Of a stretch of 64,000 nt of DNA, positions 16,277-24,599 are shown one piece after another. The stretch is from PNON01 sp964387025 (GTDB taxonomy: Bacteria > Chloroflexota > Anaerolineae > Anaerolineales > Anaerolineaceae), in the NCBI GenBank assembly GCA_964387025.1, contig CAYLUZ010000001.1:372001-436000 (forward strand). The letters run 5' to 3'. Made by a program: the position numbers and the translations under genes. The notes under the pieces are model-generated. The model made no database searches. It was not told the DNA's origin and saw only the letters and a program-made list of their open reading frames with translations. Each line of letters opens with the position of its first letter. The first letter of the stretch is position 1.

Positions 16277-17251
16277 TTATTGAGGGGGAAGAAGCACTGC
16301 ATCGATCACGTGGATCACACCATTGGAAGCTTTGACATCTGTAATGATAACTTCCACAGTGTCGTTCAAGTACACCTTACCGTCCATTACCTTGATAGTG
16401 ACGGGTTTCCCGAGAACTGTATCTGCTGATGTGAGGGTAACTACGGTTTCAGCGAGTACTTCACCGGATACCACATGATACAGCAGGATATCCTTCAACG
16501 CCGGGATGTCTTTTAAAAGTGCTTCCACTGTACCAGCGGGAAGTTTTGCAAAGGCATCATCAGTCGGGGCGAATACTGTGAAGGGACCATCACCCTTGAG
16601 GGTATCGATCAGTTCCGCGGCGGTCAGGGCTGCAGCCAGGGTAGTGAAACGGCCATCTGCTACTGCGGTGTCAACTATATCCTTCTCCATCATGGCTTCA
16701 TCAGCCGGGGGAAGGAGAACAGTATCGATGACATGGATCACGCCATTTGAGGCTTCGATGTCGGTGATAATCACCTGAGCGTCATTGACATACACTTTGT
16801 CCATGTCCACCTTGATTGAGACCGGTTTGCCGAGAACTGTGTCTGCAGTTTCCAGCTTGACCACATCTGAAGCCATTACTTTACCGGAAACGACGTGGAA
16901 AAGAAGGATGTCTTTCAACGACGGAATATCTTTCAAGAGGGCTTCAACGGTGCCTGCGGGTAACTTTGCGAAAGCATCGTCGGTCGGGGCGAAGACTGTG
17001 AAGGGACCTTCACCGGATAATGTTTCAACTAATCCAGCAGCTTGAACTGCTGCTACCAGGGTGGTAAAACGACCGTCAGCCACTGCTATATCGACAATGG
17101 TTTTCGGCATTTCAACAGGTGCGGGTACTTCAGTCGGAACAGCTGTGGGTTCCGGTAATGGTTCTGCGGTGGGGGCCGGGGTGGCTGGTGCACATGCGGC
17201 GAGGATCATGGATGCTGTCAGGACTACCGATAAAAGGGTAAAGCGTTTCAT
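16277..17251 (-). CDS. lipoprotein with two FAS1 (fasciclin) domains
   Basis: A 324-residue surface lipoprotein with lipobox LAAC (Cys20), a Pro/Thr-rich linker, then two tandem FAS1 domains (about 45-180 and 190-324). Both carry GPFTVFAPTDDAFAKLPAG, (L/Y)HVVSG and NGVIHVIDxVLLPP. The repeats are so alike (EALLKDIPxLKDILL, DTVLGKP) that a recent internal duplication is clear. FAS1 domains mediate adhesion or matrix contacts. Start follows a strong AAGGAGATAAGAA. It lies on the opposite strand inside the glycerol/ether-lipid cluster and is probably unrelated to it. Confidence 0.92.
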   Translation of the reverse strand: MKRFTLLSVVLTASMILAACAPATPAPTAEPLPEPTAVPTEVPAPVEMPKTIVDIAVADGRFTTLVAAVQAAGLVETLSGEGPFTVFAPTDDAFAKLPAGTVEALLKDIPSLKDILLFHVVSGKVMASDVVKLETADTVLGKPVSIKVDMDKVYVNDAQVIITDIEASNGVIHVIDTVLLPPADEAMMEKDIVDTAVADGRFTTLAAALTAAELIDTLKGDGPFTVFAPTDDAFAKLPAGTVEALLKDIPALKDILLYHVVSGEVLAETVVTLTSADTVLGKPVTIKVMDGKVYLNDTVEVIITDVKASNGVIHVIDAVLLPPQ

Positions 17252-17282
17252 TTCTTATCTCCTTTGATAATAATTGTTTATT

Positions 17283-17300
17283 GGTAAACTATTGTTTACC
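17283..17300. promoter_or_regulatory. perfect inverted repeat in the FAS1/FGGY divergent spacer
   Basis: GGTAAAC-TATT-GTTTACC is a perfect 7-bp inverted repeat, 32 bp upstream of the FAS1 gene and 168 bp upstream of the kinase start. The position suits an operator for the FAS1 gene. The factor that binds it is unknown. Confidence 0.45.
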
Positions 17301-17467
17301 GTTTGTTGAATATATATTACATGTTTGTATAATCTATTTCTATTAATTGTATAATGATTGTTATATGTTTTGATTTTTTCTGGAAAAAATATCCGAGGGT
17401 TTTCCGCTACCGGATGCGGCGGGCTGTGTTGTATAATGAATCCATCCTTTCAAGAAAGGGAACACCC

Positions 17468-19033
17468 ATGAACGATTCCCCCCTGATCCTGGCTATTGAT
17501 AACGGTACACAATCTGTCCGCGCACTGCTTTTTGATCTGCACGGCAACCTGGTGGAGAAAGTACGTATTCCGCTGCCAGCATATATTTCCACCGAGCCGG
17601 GCATGTCGGAGCAGACCCCTCAGGTATTCTGGGACGCGGTTTGCCAGGCCTGCCAGCAATTGTGGCAAAAACCGGGCATAGACAAGGGCAGGGTGGTTGG
17701 TGTTGCCCTGACCACGCAACGCTCCACGGTCATCAATCTGGGCGAGGATGGGCAGCCCCTGCGCCGGGCGATCACATGGATGGACAACCGCCGGACCTTC
17801 GGATTGAAACCCGTCAGTGGCGTCTGGGGAGTGTTGTTTGGTTTGTCAGGTATGACTGAAACGGTCGCATACCTCCAGGCGGAAGCAGAGTGCAACTACG
17901 TCCGAATCCATGAACCGGAGATCTGGAAGAAAACGCATAAATATGTCCTCCTTTCGGGGTACCTGACTCATAAATTGACCGGCCGCATGGTTGATTCCAC
18001 CGGCTGCCAGGTGGGGTATATCCCGTTCGACTATAAAGCAAAAAAGTGGAGCAGCAGGCTGGATTGGAAATGGCAGGCTGTCCCGATGGACAAGTCTATC
18101 CTGCCTGATCTGCTGCCGCCGGGTTCGACGCTGGGTGAGATCACACCAGAAGCCAGCCGTGACACCGGGATTCCGGTTGGATTGCCGTTGATCGCCGCTG
18201 CAGCCGACAAAGCTACAGAAGTGATCGGGGCTGGATGCATCGACCCGAATGTAGCCTGTCTTAGCTACGGCACTACCGCTACCATCAATACCACCCACCG
18301 AAAATATGTAGAAGTCATCCCGCTTATCCCGCCTTATCCGTCGGCTGTACCGGACGCTTACAGCATGGAGATCCAGGTCTACCGAGGCTACTGGATGGTG
18401 AGCTGGTTCAAGCAGGAATTTGGAGCATTGGAGCAGTTGGCTGCTGATGAGCGCGGCGTGGAAGCTGAGATCCTGCTAGAAGAGATGGTAAAAGGAATCC
18501 CGCCCGGTTCGCTGGGATTGATGCTGCAGCCGTTCTGGTCGCCGGGGTTGAAGTATCCCGGACCGGAAGCCAAAGGCGCCATCATCGGCTTCGGGGATGT
18601 GCATGGCAAGGCGCATGTTTATAAGGCAATTCTGGAAGGGGTGGCATACGCACTGCGCGAAGGTGCTGAACGCACCGAAAAACGCAGCGGGGTGAAGATC
18701 ACCGAAGTACGCGTGGCAGGCGGTGGAAGCCAGAGTGAAACTGCCATGCAGTTGACTGCGGATATCTTCGGGCTGCCAACTGCGCGTCCGCATGTGTATG
18801 AAGCCTCTGGATTGGGGGCAGCCATCGACGCAGCTGTGGGGTTGAAACTCTACCCCGATTTTGACAGCGCCGTGAAAGGTATGACCCGTATCGGCAAGGT
18901 GTTTGAACCGAACCCTGAAGCCAGCAGGATCTACGATGAACTTTTCCACAAGGTATACCGGCGCATGTACAGCACGCTGAAACCTCTATATGAACAGATC
19001 CGCAGCATCACGGGCTACCCGCCGGCGTATTAG
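17468..19033 (+). CDS. FGGY-family carbohydrate kinase (glycerol-kinase-like)
   Basis: A 521-residue two-lobe kinase. The N-terminal lobe starts LILAIDNGTQSVRALLFD (phosphate-1 motif with the DNGTQS pattern). VALTTQRSTVINLGEDG and AITWMDNR are typical substrate-domain blocks. The C-terminal lobe has CLSYGTTATINT (phosphate 2), EGVAYALREGAERTE and VRVAGGGSQSETAMQLTADIFG (adenosine motif). The family phosphorylates glycerol and sugars. Context next to GlpD- and AGPS-like genes suggests glycerol or a related C3 substrate. ATG 17468 follows AAGAAAGGG. A longer in-frame start at 17354 lacks homology. TTGTATAAT near 17425 may be its -10. Confidence 0.85.
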   Translation: MNDSPLILAIDNGTQSVRALLFDLHGNLVEKVRIPLPAYISTEPGMSEQTPQVFWDAVCQACQQLWQKPGIDKGRVVGVALTTQRSTVINLGEDGQPLRRAITWMDNRRTFGLKPVSGVWGVLFGLSGMTETVAYLQAEAECNYVRIHEPEIWKKTHKYVLLSGYLTHKLTGRMVDSTGCQVGYIPFDYKAKKWSSRLDWKWQAVPMDKSILPDLLPPGSTLGEITPEASRDTGIPVGLPLIAAAADKATEVIGAGCIDPNVACLSYGTTATINTTHRKYVEVIPLIPPYPSAVPDAYSMEIQVYRGYWMVSWFKQEFGALEQLAADERGVEAEILLEEMVKGIPPGSLGLMLQPFWSPGLKYPGPEAKGAIIGFGDVHGKAHVYKAILEGVAYALREGAERTEKRSGVKITEVRVAGGGSQSETAMQLTADIFGLPTARPHVYEASGLGAAIDAAVGLKLYPDFDSAVKGMTRIGKVFEPNPEASRIYDELFHKVYRRMYSTLKPLYEQIRSITGYPPAY

Positions 19034-19351
19034 CGTTTTTGACCATAGAACCCACAGAGTACACAGAGAAAAATTAATTACGATTATTAATTTTTCAATT
19101 ACTACTCACAATTCTTTACACAAAGCATATTACGGTTCTGGACAAGATCAATGTATGGGATATTGCATTAAACATAGCAATCCTGGTTCTTGCGATTTAC
19201 CTGATGGAACCGTCATTCTTGTAAGAATGACTCTGATTGCGCACAATTGTATATGGTCCACTATAAGACTCTCAAGAAAAGGGGGGTGCCAGATATTCAT
19301 TGACAGATATATCGGGCTTGATTATAATTAGTTAGTGAGGCATAACTAATT
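19034..19351. other. spacer between the kinase and the MarR gene
   Basis: This 318-base spacer has no intact gene. It begins with a CCACAGAGTACACAGAGAAA-type motif, a sequence that recurs between genes in many bacteria. It continues with an AT-rich tract, then a decayed DUF3592 gene end (reported separately), and ends in the MarR operator. A 113-residue open frame through it shows no protein-like composition. Confidence 0.6.
19108..19224 (+). pseudogene. relic of a DUF3592 gene 3' end
   Basis: Read in one frame up to a TAA at 19222, this stretch encodes HITVLDKINVWDIALNIAIL and then VLAIYLMEPSFL. The intact DUF3592 gene at 24600-25040 ends HINVLEKINGWDIVQIIVFL and then ALAGYLLVPLFL. The match covers about 32 residues and stops at the same place. 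Nothing upstream restores a full reading frame, so this is a truncated, decayed copy. A short functional gene is unlikely because no start or ribosome site is seen. Confidence 0.7.
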
Positions 19352-19352
19352 A
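19325..19352. promoter_or_regulatory. MarR operator 1 (perfect inverted repeat)
   Basis: TAATTAGTTA-N8-TAACTAATTA, perfect 10-bp arms, ends at the A of the MarR start codon. A second copy of the core TTAGTT...AACTAA precedes the next gene. Binding here would block transcription or initiation of the regulator itself. Confidence 0.75.
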
Positions 19353-19786
19353 TGAATCCTAATCTTGATATCCTCGAAAAGGCGATTTATTCTGCCAGCG
19401 CAATCCTGGCTGAAATGGAAATGCGCGCATTTCATGATGAACGCTTTTCTGAGCTTTCAGTTCGCCAGATGCTTTACTTGAACACGATCATCCAAATGGG
19501 GCATCCCACTTTCAGCGACCTGGCAAAGGAATTAGGTGTCTCAAAGCCTTCTGTGACTGCAAATGTGACCAGATTAATTCAAAAAGGATATGTAAAGAAA
19601 GTTCAGGACCACGACGATCTGCGCGCGTACCATATTATGCCTACCACCAAGGCAGAGGAATTTAATACATTACATCAGAGCATCCATAAGAATTTTACAG
19701 ATCAATTGACAACGCGACTGGACCCTGGGGAAATAGATCAACTGGCGAAGCTCCTAAACAAAGCACTGCAGGGTATGAAAGAATAA
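19352..19786 (+). CDS. MarR-family transcriptional regulator
   Basis: A 144-residue winged-helix regulator. The DNA-binding block reads HPTFSDLAKELGVSKPSVTANVTRLIQKGYVKKVQDHDDLRAYHI, with the DxR wing typical of MarR. N- and C-terminal helices form the dimer interface. It is probably autoregulated through the palindrome that touches its start codon. It probably also represses the downstream gene through the second copy. Ligand unknown. Confidence 0.9.
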   Translation: MNPNLDILEKAIYSASAILAEMEMRAFHDERFSELSVRQMLYLNTIIQMGHPTFSDLAKELGVSKPSVTANVTRLIQKGYVKKVQDHDDLRAYHIMPTTKAEEFNTLHQSIHKNFTDQLTTRLDPGEIDQLAKLLNKALQGMKE

Positions 19787-19802
19787 AATATTTAATCTTC
19801 TA

Positions 19803-19822
19803 ATTAGTTTTGGTTAACTAAT
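19803..19822. promoter_or_regulatory. MarR operator 2
   Basis: ATTAGTT-N6-AACTAAT, perfect 7-bp arms with the same core as operator 1. It is placed between the MarR stop codon and the ATC-hydrolase-like gene, 13 bp before that gene's likely start. Confidence 0.65.
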
Positions 19823-19835
19823 AATGGAGTCAACA

Positions 19836-20447
19836 ATGAATCAAGTAATCGAAATTCCCATGTCAAAACGTTTCTTCCCAGCTTTGAGGGAGTTCGTGGG
19901 TGATGCAATATATTTGATGATTAACGACAGGTGTCGTGAGCTTTATGCAAACCACAATTATCCCGATAACTCAATTCTTAAGAGACATTTAATTGATGGA
20001 ATTCTTCCGGGGCTTGCCTTCTACCAGATCCTTCGGGAAAGTGGCGATTCTCAAGAAAGTGCTTTGGCGAACATTGATCAGACGTTCGAGAAGCTGTTTT
20101 ATGGTAATCAGGCAAAACTGAAAAAATTGGGAAGACTTCCTTTTATCTATCCCATCCTGAGGCTTTACATAAAACCGGCCATGCGTCAGTACCCGCCTGA
20201 GGGTTGGAAACTGGAATGGATTCAGAACGATAAGAATGCGATTCGTTTTAATATGAAAAGTTGTTTTTACTACGATACCCTGACCAAATATGGTTCGCCG
20301 GAATTAACAGCTTCTTTCTGTAAAGTGGATGACTTTATTTATGAAAATATGTCGCCCGCAGTGAAGTGGCAGAGGTCAATGACCATTGCCAGGGGAAATG
20401 AATATTGTGATTTTTGTTTTGCCAGTGCGGGAAAACAACAGGAATAG
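19836..20447 (+). CDS. L-2-amino-thiazoline-4-carboxylate hydrolase-like protein
   Basis: A 203-residue soluble protein. The C-terminal block (KWQRSMTIARGNEYCDFCF) and the preceding FCKVDDFIYENM match the ATC hydrolase-like family (PF14196) as I know it. Characterised members open the thiazoline ring in L-cysteine synthesis from ATC, but most of this family sits next to MarR/TetR regulators and has unknown substrates. ATG 19836 is chosen because GGAG lies 6 bp upstream; ATG 19824 overlaps the operator region. It is probably the main target of the MarR regulator. Confidence 0.7.
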   Translation: MNQVIEIPMSKRFFPALREFVGDAIYLMINDRCRELYANHNYPDNSILKRHLIDGILPGLAFYQILRESGDSQESALANIDQTFEKLFYGNQAKLKKLGRLPFIYPILRLYIKPAMRQYPPEGWKLEWIQNDKNAIRFNMKSCFYYDTLTKYGSPELTASFCKVDDFIYENMSPAVKWQRSMTIARGNEYCDFCFASAGKQQE

Positions 20448-20508
20448 TGAAGTTTCTGGTCAATTGCAGTACTGTTAAATATGGCTAGTGAGCAGCAAAG
20501 AGCGTGGT

Positions 20509-20895
20509 ATGAATGTTAAAAATAATTCCAATACACCTAAGGCGGACGAAGCTCCAATAACTTCGCCCAACCCTCATCCATCTGCCACGCCAATAAATAT
20601 GAGCAATCGCTATATAGCCTATTGCGGTATCGATTGTTCCCAGTGCCCTCAATACCAGAACAGCTGCCCGGAAGGTTGCCTGGGTATCACCGGGGTGGAT
20701 TATTGCGGGCAATGTGAGGTTAGAAAATGCAGCATTGAGCATCAATCCGTTAATTGCGGCTTTTGTGGAGAATATCCCTGTCAAAAGCTGGAAAAACAAT
20801 ATGAGTCCATGGTAAATGGCGGCTATAGCTCGTGGGCAGCAACAGCCAAGGCTGTTTTGGAAGAAATTCGATCGTGGAACAAAATAGATAATTAA
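20509..20895 (+). CDS. Cys-rich DUF3795 protein
   Basis: About 128 residues, with a conserved Cys-rich core: YIAYCGIDCSQCPQYQNSC, VDYCGQCEVRKC and NCGFCGEYPCQKLEK. This is the DUF3795 pattern, presumably binding zinc or an Fe-S cluster; function unknown. The N-terminal 30 residues (NNSNTPKADEAPITSPNPHP) are low complexity, so translation might begin at ATG 20599 instead. Neither ATG has a good ribosome site. The gene runs in the same direction as the ATC-hydrolase-like gene and may share its regulation. Confidence 0.7.
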   Translation: MNVKNNSNTPKADEAPITSPNPHPSATPINMSNRYIAYCGIDCSQCPQYQNSCPEGCLGITGVDYCGQCEVRKCSIEHQSVNCGFCGEYPCQKLEKQYESMVNGGYSSWAATAKAVLEEIRSWNKIDN

Positions 20896-21001
20896 TCGTC
20901 AATAAAAGGATTCAGCAATTTCATATTGCTTGTGTTTAAAACTGCATGAAGTTTTCTGCAAAAAGGTCGTGCATATTCAATAATTTTGGGGAGTTGTGAT
21001 T

Positions 21002-21418
21002 TTGAATCTACTTGTAAAGATTTTAGTGACTTTTGGCAGTATTGCTTCCATAGGGTTTGGAGTGTGGCACTTTTTTGTACCCAAAGCCTGGAAGTGGTAT
21101 TCATACATTAATGCTAATGCGACAGAACTCATTGTTGCTGTTCGGGCGATTAACGTGTTCTTTTCATTATCTTTGGTTTTGTTTGGAATCGTAAATATCC
21201 TGTTTATTAACGGTGACAAATCAAATCGATATTCAATAATTATTATGCTTGCGGCAACCTGTATTCTATGGCTGACGAGATTGACATTTCAGGTGATTTA
21301 CCCGCAAGGGTCACTTTTCCCCGGCCTTAAATACGGAATGTTATCTGCCTTTTTAATTATTACTTTGTGTTATGTAATTTCGCTAATTGTAATAGTGTTC
21401 CAAAAACACACAGTTTAG
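21002..21418 (+). CDS. hypothetical four-TM membrane protein
   Basis: About 138 residues with four hydrophobic segments (about 5-25, 45-70, 75-95 and 112-132) and a short motif WHFFVPKAWKWYSYI after TM1. It has no recognised family signature. TTG 21002 is preferred because GGGGAG lies 8 bp upstream; GTG 20996 is too close to that site. It is flanked by the DUF3795 and CrtI-like genes in the same direction, and no specific role can be inferred. Confidence 0.6.
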   Translation: MNLLVKILVTFGSIASIGFGVWHFFVPKAWKWYSYINANATELIVAVRAINVFFSLSLVLFGIVNILFINGDKSNRYSIIIMLAATCILWLTRLTFQVIYPQGSLFPGLKYGMLSAFLIITLCYVISLIVIVFQKHTV

Positions 21419-21546
21419 CAACTTTAAAACTCTTCTCTCAGGAAAACAAGCTGCTGCATCAATGGCTCTTGAGGGGATTGCCTTTTTTATCTCTGGTAAT
21501 GAATTGATTGATAAACGATAGGTAGAATTCAAACAAGGTGTTCGGT

Positions 21547-23004
21547 ATGACTCAAATCAATATTGTAATCATAGGTGGAGGATTTGCAGGATTAACTACT
21601 GCTGCCTATCTATCGCGAGCGGGATTAAAAGTAATAGTTTTTGAGCAGCACACTATACCTGGCGGATATGTTTCATCTTTTGTGCGGCAGGGATTTACCT
21701 TCCCTTCAGGACCGACATCCTTTGGCTCGAATGGTATCGTTTTTCCCATTCTCAAGGAACTAGGTTTGGAAGATGATAAACTTTTTGTCCGCACAGGACA
21801 CCAAATCAGTTGGGGTGATCATGATATCCCATTAATTAATCCCGACCAGACCTGCCTTGAATTGGGAAAAAGTTTTCCTGATGAAAAGGGCGGATTGAAG
21901 CGGTACTTCCGCTGGGTTAAGGTCGGCGGTTCCGGTTTTCACGACTCATTAATTAACGGGATGATGTTCGGGCGTAATGTTTTCAAAACGATCCTTAAAC
22001 TTGCTTTTCAACACCCGTTATTCGCATGGGCTTCCTGGGTGGCAAAAGGCCAAACCAATCGCAGCCTGCACGACCGTTATTTTAAAGATATTTTTTTACG
22101 ACAAATCCTTAACCAACTTGGTTTCCCGGTGATGGCAGGCCAAAATACACTGGGTATGTGGGCGTCATACTATTTCGATACCTGGGCTCCTGTTGGAAGT
22201 ATGCAGGCCATAACCGATATAATTGTGAGCTATATTCATAAATATGGTGGAGAAGTTCACTTAGGGAAACAAGTCCGTCGAATCAGGGTAGAAAACAATC
22301 AGGCCATTGGCGTGGAATTGCAGAACGGGAAATTCGTTGCTGCTAATTGGGTCGTATCTGCGGCAGATTTACACCATACTTGCTTTGATTTGATCAGACG
22401 CGAACATCTTCCTTCGATGATGATCGATAAACTTGGGAAAGCGCGTTCCTCAGAGGCGCTCTTTTCCGTATTTTTAGGTGTAGGCAGCAGCGAAGAATTT
22501 TCCGCTACTCTAAAACGATTCAAAGAAAGCCACGTATTTTTCACGTGCTCTGACGGAAAATATATCCGGCTGGTACTTCTGAGTAAGGACGATCCATCTA
22601 TCGCGCCAATAGGTAAACATGCCTTGGCTATCGGATCAATCAGCGCTTATGAAGATTGGGAGCCTCTTAGAGACAATCGGAAAGCTTACCATAAACGAAA
22701 AACCGATTATGTGGATGAACTGATCACTCGCGCTGAAGAATTCCTGCCAGGATTACGTGCTCACATCGAAGTTCAAGAGGCTGCCTCGCCCCTGACATAT
22801 GAGCGTTACACCACCAATTGGCGTGGCAGTACATCGGGTTGGAATTGGGATCCGAAGTACACTCCACATTTCGACTTTGCCAAAGACCTGCCGATTAAGA
22901 ATTTTTATCCTGTCGGCCATTACGTTCACAACCCTGGTGGTGTCCCGACAGCTATGATCACAGCCTGGTACATCGCGCGTGAAATAATAAAGCAGATAGG
23001 GTGA
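21547..23004 (+). CDS. CrtI/phytoene-desaturase-type FAD oxidoreductase
   Basis: A 485-residue flavoprotein. It begins INIVIIGGGFAGLTTAAYLS (dinucleotide motif GxGxxG), then VFEQHTIPGGYVSSFVRQGF, typical of the CrtI/CrtISO/NAD(P)/FAD group. The C-terminal motif NFYPVGHYVHNPGGVPTAMI corresponds to the bacterial-type desaturase FAD signature. Carotenoid desaturases, isomerases and retinol saturases share this layout. No crtB or other carotenoid gene is nearby, so the substrate is uncertain. ATG 21547 follows AAGGTG; a GTG 9 bp upstream is less likely. Confidence 0.8.
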   Translation: MTQINIVIIGGGFAGLTTAAYLSRAGLKVIVFEQHTIPGGYVSSFVRQGFTFPSGPTSFGSNGIVFPILKELGLEDDKLFVRTGHQISWGDHDIPLINPDQTCLELGKSFPDEKGGLKRYFRWVKVGGSGFHDSLINGMMFGRNVFKTILKLAFQHPLFAWASWVAKGQTNRSLHDRYFKDIFLRQILNQLGFPVMAGQNTLGMWASYYFDTWAPVGSMQAITDIIVSYIHKYGGEVHLGKQVRRIRVENNQAIGVELQNGKFVAANWVVSAADLHHTCFDLIRREHLPSMMIDKLGKARSSEALFSVFLGVGSSEEFSATLKRFKESHVFFTCSDGKYIRLVLLSKDDPSIAPIGKHALAIGSISAYEDWEPLRDNRKAYHKRKTDYVDELITRAEEFLPGLRAHIEVQEAASPLTYERYTTNWRGSTSGWNWDPKYTPHFDFAKDLPIKNFYPVGHYVHNPGGVPTAMITAWYIAREIIKQIG

Positions 23005-23083
23005 AACTATAAACCAAATTGGATGCCTTTCCTGCGTATCCTGCATACGAACCAAATGAAATCTAAACAAAAAGAAGGAAAAA

Positions 23084-23713
23084 ATGAAAAGTATAATTAC
23101 ATTCACCATCATTTTGATGGCACTGGCAGCATGTTCAACACCTCAAACTCAGGTGGTAATTGAATCCCCTGCAACAGACATACCTCAGGTAGGTATGCCT
23201 AATCCAGCCTCAGTCTTTTGTTCACAAAAAGGGAACAAACTCGTCATTAATACTGCGCCTGATGGCAGCCAAAATGGAGTATGCGTTTTCCCGGATGGAA
23301 ACAGCTGTGACGAATGGGCCTTTTACAGGGGAGAATGCGGCCTGTTAGCACAAAAAAGCCCAACACCTGAATTAGCCGGTGAGGCACCCGTAATAACAAC
23401 TGAAGCTGGAGCAGAAGGAAATAACGGCGCGGGAGGTTACATGCCACCCGGTACTTCAGAAGAATTTTCTGACTGGTGGGGAATCATCAAGAGTACAGAA
23501 CCTGGCGCACAATTTGATGACTACTTCGAACGGCAGGATATGGGTGGAGTGATCTACTTTGGTATTGATTCGATGGACCAGGAAGTAAAGGATCAGATCG
23601 AATCGCTGCGTGACAGCGGCAAGATCGTTCATCTGTATGGTAAATTGTCCAGCAATGTGCCAGATTATAATGGTTCCCAGGTCCAAGTGGATCGCATTGA
23701 AGTCGAAGAATAA
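23084..23713 (+). CDS. DUF333-domain lipoprotein
   Basis: A 209-residue lipoprotein (lipobox LAAC, Cys17). Residues about 40-85 match DUF333 (NPASVFCSQKGNKL, GVCVFPDGNSCDEWAFYRGEC), a small Cys-containing domain found in secreted bacterial proteins. The rest includes a Gly-rich stretch and a beta-rich C-terminal domain (GVIYFGIDSMDQEVKDQIESL, KIVHLYGKL) of unknown type. Ribosome site AAGGAAAAA. It ends in a strong hairpin terminator. Confidence 0.8.
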   Translation: MKSIITFTIILMALAACSTPQTQVVIESPATDIPQVGMPNPASVFCSQKGNKLVINTAPDGSQNGVCVFPDGNSCDEWAFYRGECGLLAQKSPTPELAGEAPVITTEAGAEGNNGAGGYMPPGTSEEFSDWWGIIKSTEPGAQFDDYFERQDMGGVIYFGIDSMDQEVKDQIESLRDSGKIVHLYGKLSSNVPDYNGSQVQVDRIEVEE

Positions 23714-23772
23714 CCAATCCTAAGTCCCGCTCCACTTCACTTCGGAGATGCTTGTCTAGAATTAGCTCCATC

Positions 23773-23813
23773 ATTGCACAACCGGGTTACCTTTTCCCGG
23801 TTATGCAATTTTT
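23773..23813 (+). terminator. intrinsic terminator after the DUF333 gene
   Basis: Interrupted stem ATTGCA-ACCGGG / CCCGGT-TGCAAT with a T-rich loop, followed by TTTTT. Confidence 0.85.
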
Positions 23814-23874
23814 GATCATTATGTTTTCTAAATCGTTGTTCATTCAAATACGATTTTCTGAAAAGCGGAGAAAT

Positions 23875-24399
23875 ATGAAAACTAAAAAAATAATAATTTT
23901 TATTATGATTGCTTTTCTCATAGCATCATGCAAGCCATTGTCAACTTCCACTTTACCACCGGAAAAAGAAGAAATAGAGGCTGTAAACACGCCAGCATTA
24001 AGTGCGGAGACTCCATCCAATACAGATCCAGAATATCCTCTGATAAAGACAACAATGGGGGACTTTATTATTGTTTCAGCGCGGCTGGTTGATGAAGCTC
24101 ATGGCACTGTAGCCCCTCCAGGAGATAAATTCCTGCTAGTGGAGCTGTCTCGTCCAGGCAAGGAAAAACTAGTGCTGGGCGAGTTTCCTCTGGAAGATTT
24201 TCAAAACTTGATCCTGGACAATCGCGACGAAATCTATGTACTAAGAGATGATGGTTCACAGCTATTTTATAGCGGGATGGGCGGATGGTTTACTGAAGAT
24301 GAGTTTGTAATTGGATTCACGGTATTCCAACCTTTACCGGAAACCTACACATTATATTGGATGGATAACCCTCCCATTCCACTTAATATTGAGGAATAA
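23875..24399 (+). CDS. hypothetical lipoprotein
   Basis: A 174-residue protein with signal peptide and lipobox IASC (Cys18), then a short acidic linker. The beta-rich domain (TTMGDFIIVSARLVDEAHG, KFLLVELSRPGKEKLV, QLFYSGMGGWF, VIGFTVFQPLPETYTLYW) resembles DUF4352-type Ig-like lipoproteins in strand order, but the match is weak. ATG 23875 follows GCGGAG. The longer frame starting at 23752 would run through the terminator. Confidence 0.7.
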   Translation: MKTKKIIIFIMIAFLIASCKPLSTSTLPPEKEEIEAVNTPALSAETPSNTDPEYPLIKTTMGDFIIVSARLVDEAHGTVAPPGDKFLLVELSRPGKEKLVLGEFPLEDFQNLILDNRDEIYVLRDDGSQLFYSGMGGWFTEDEFVIGFTVFQPLPETYTLYWMDNPPIPLNIEE

Positions 24400-24599
24400 C
24401 TATTCAGGTGTTGTTGTTTTATAGGTTCATCCACCAACAAAGACCATTGAGTCGACTTTTGGACACGGAATTGCCACAAACGGAAAGCAATACTCTGTTT
24501 TTTTTAATTGCCCTTCCTTTGTGAATTTTTATATAATCAATATAGTCTTTTCCTAATTCTCTCAGGTGAAAAAGGAGTTGCCTAATCAAGGAGGATGAT

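Noticed and set aside
18990..19331. A 113-residue open frame after the FGGY kinase
   Set aside because: It overlaps the kinase end and the DUF3592 relic in another frame, with no ribosome site or recognisable domain.
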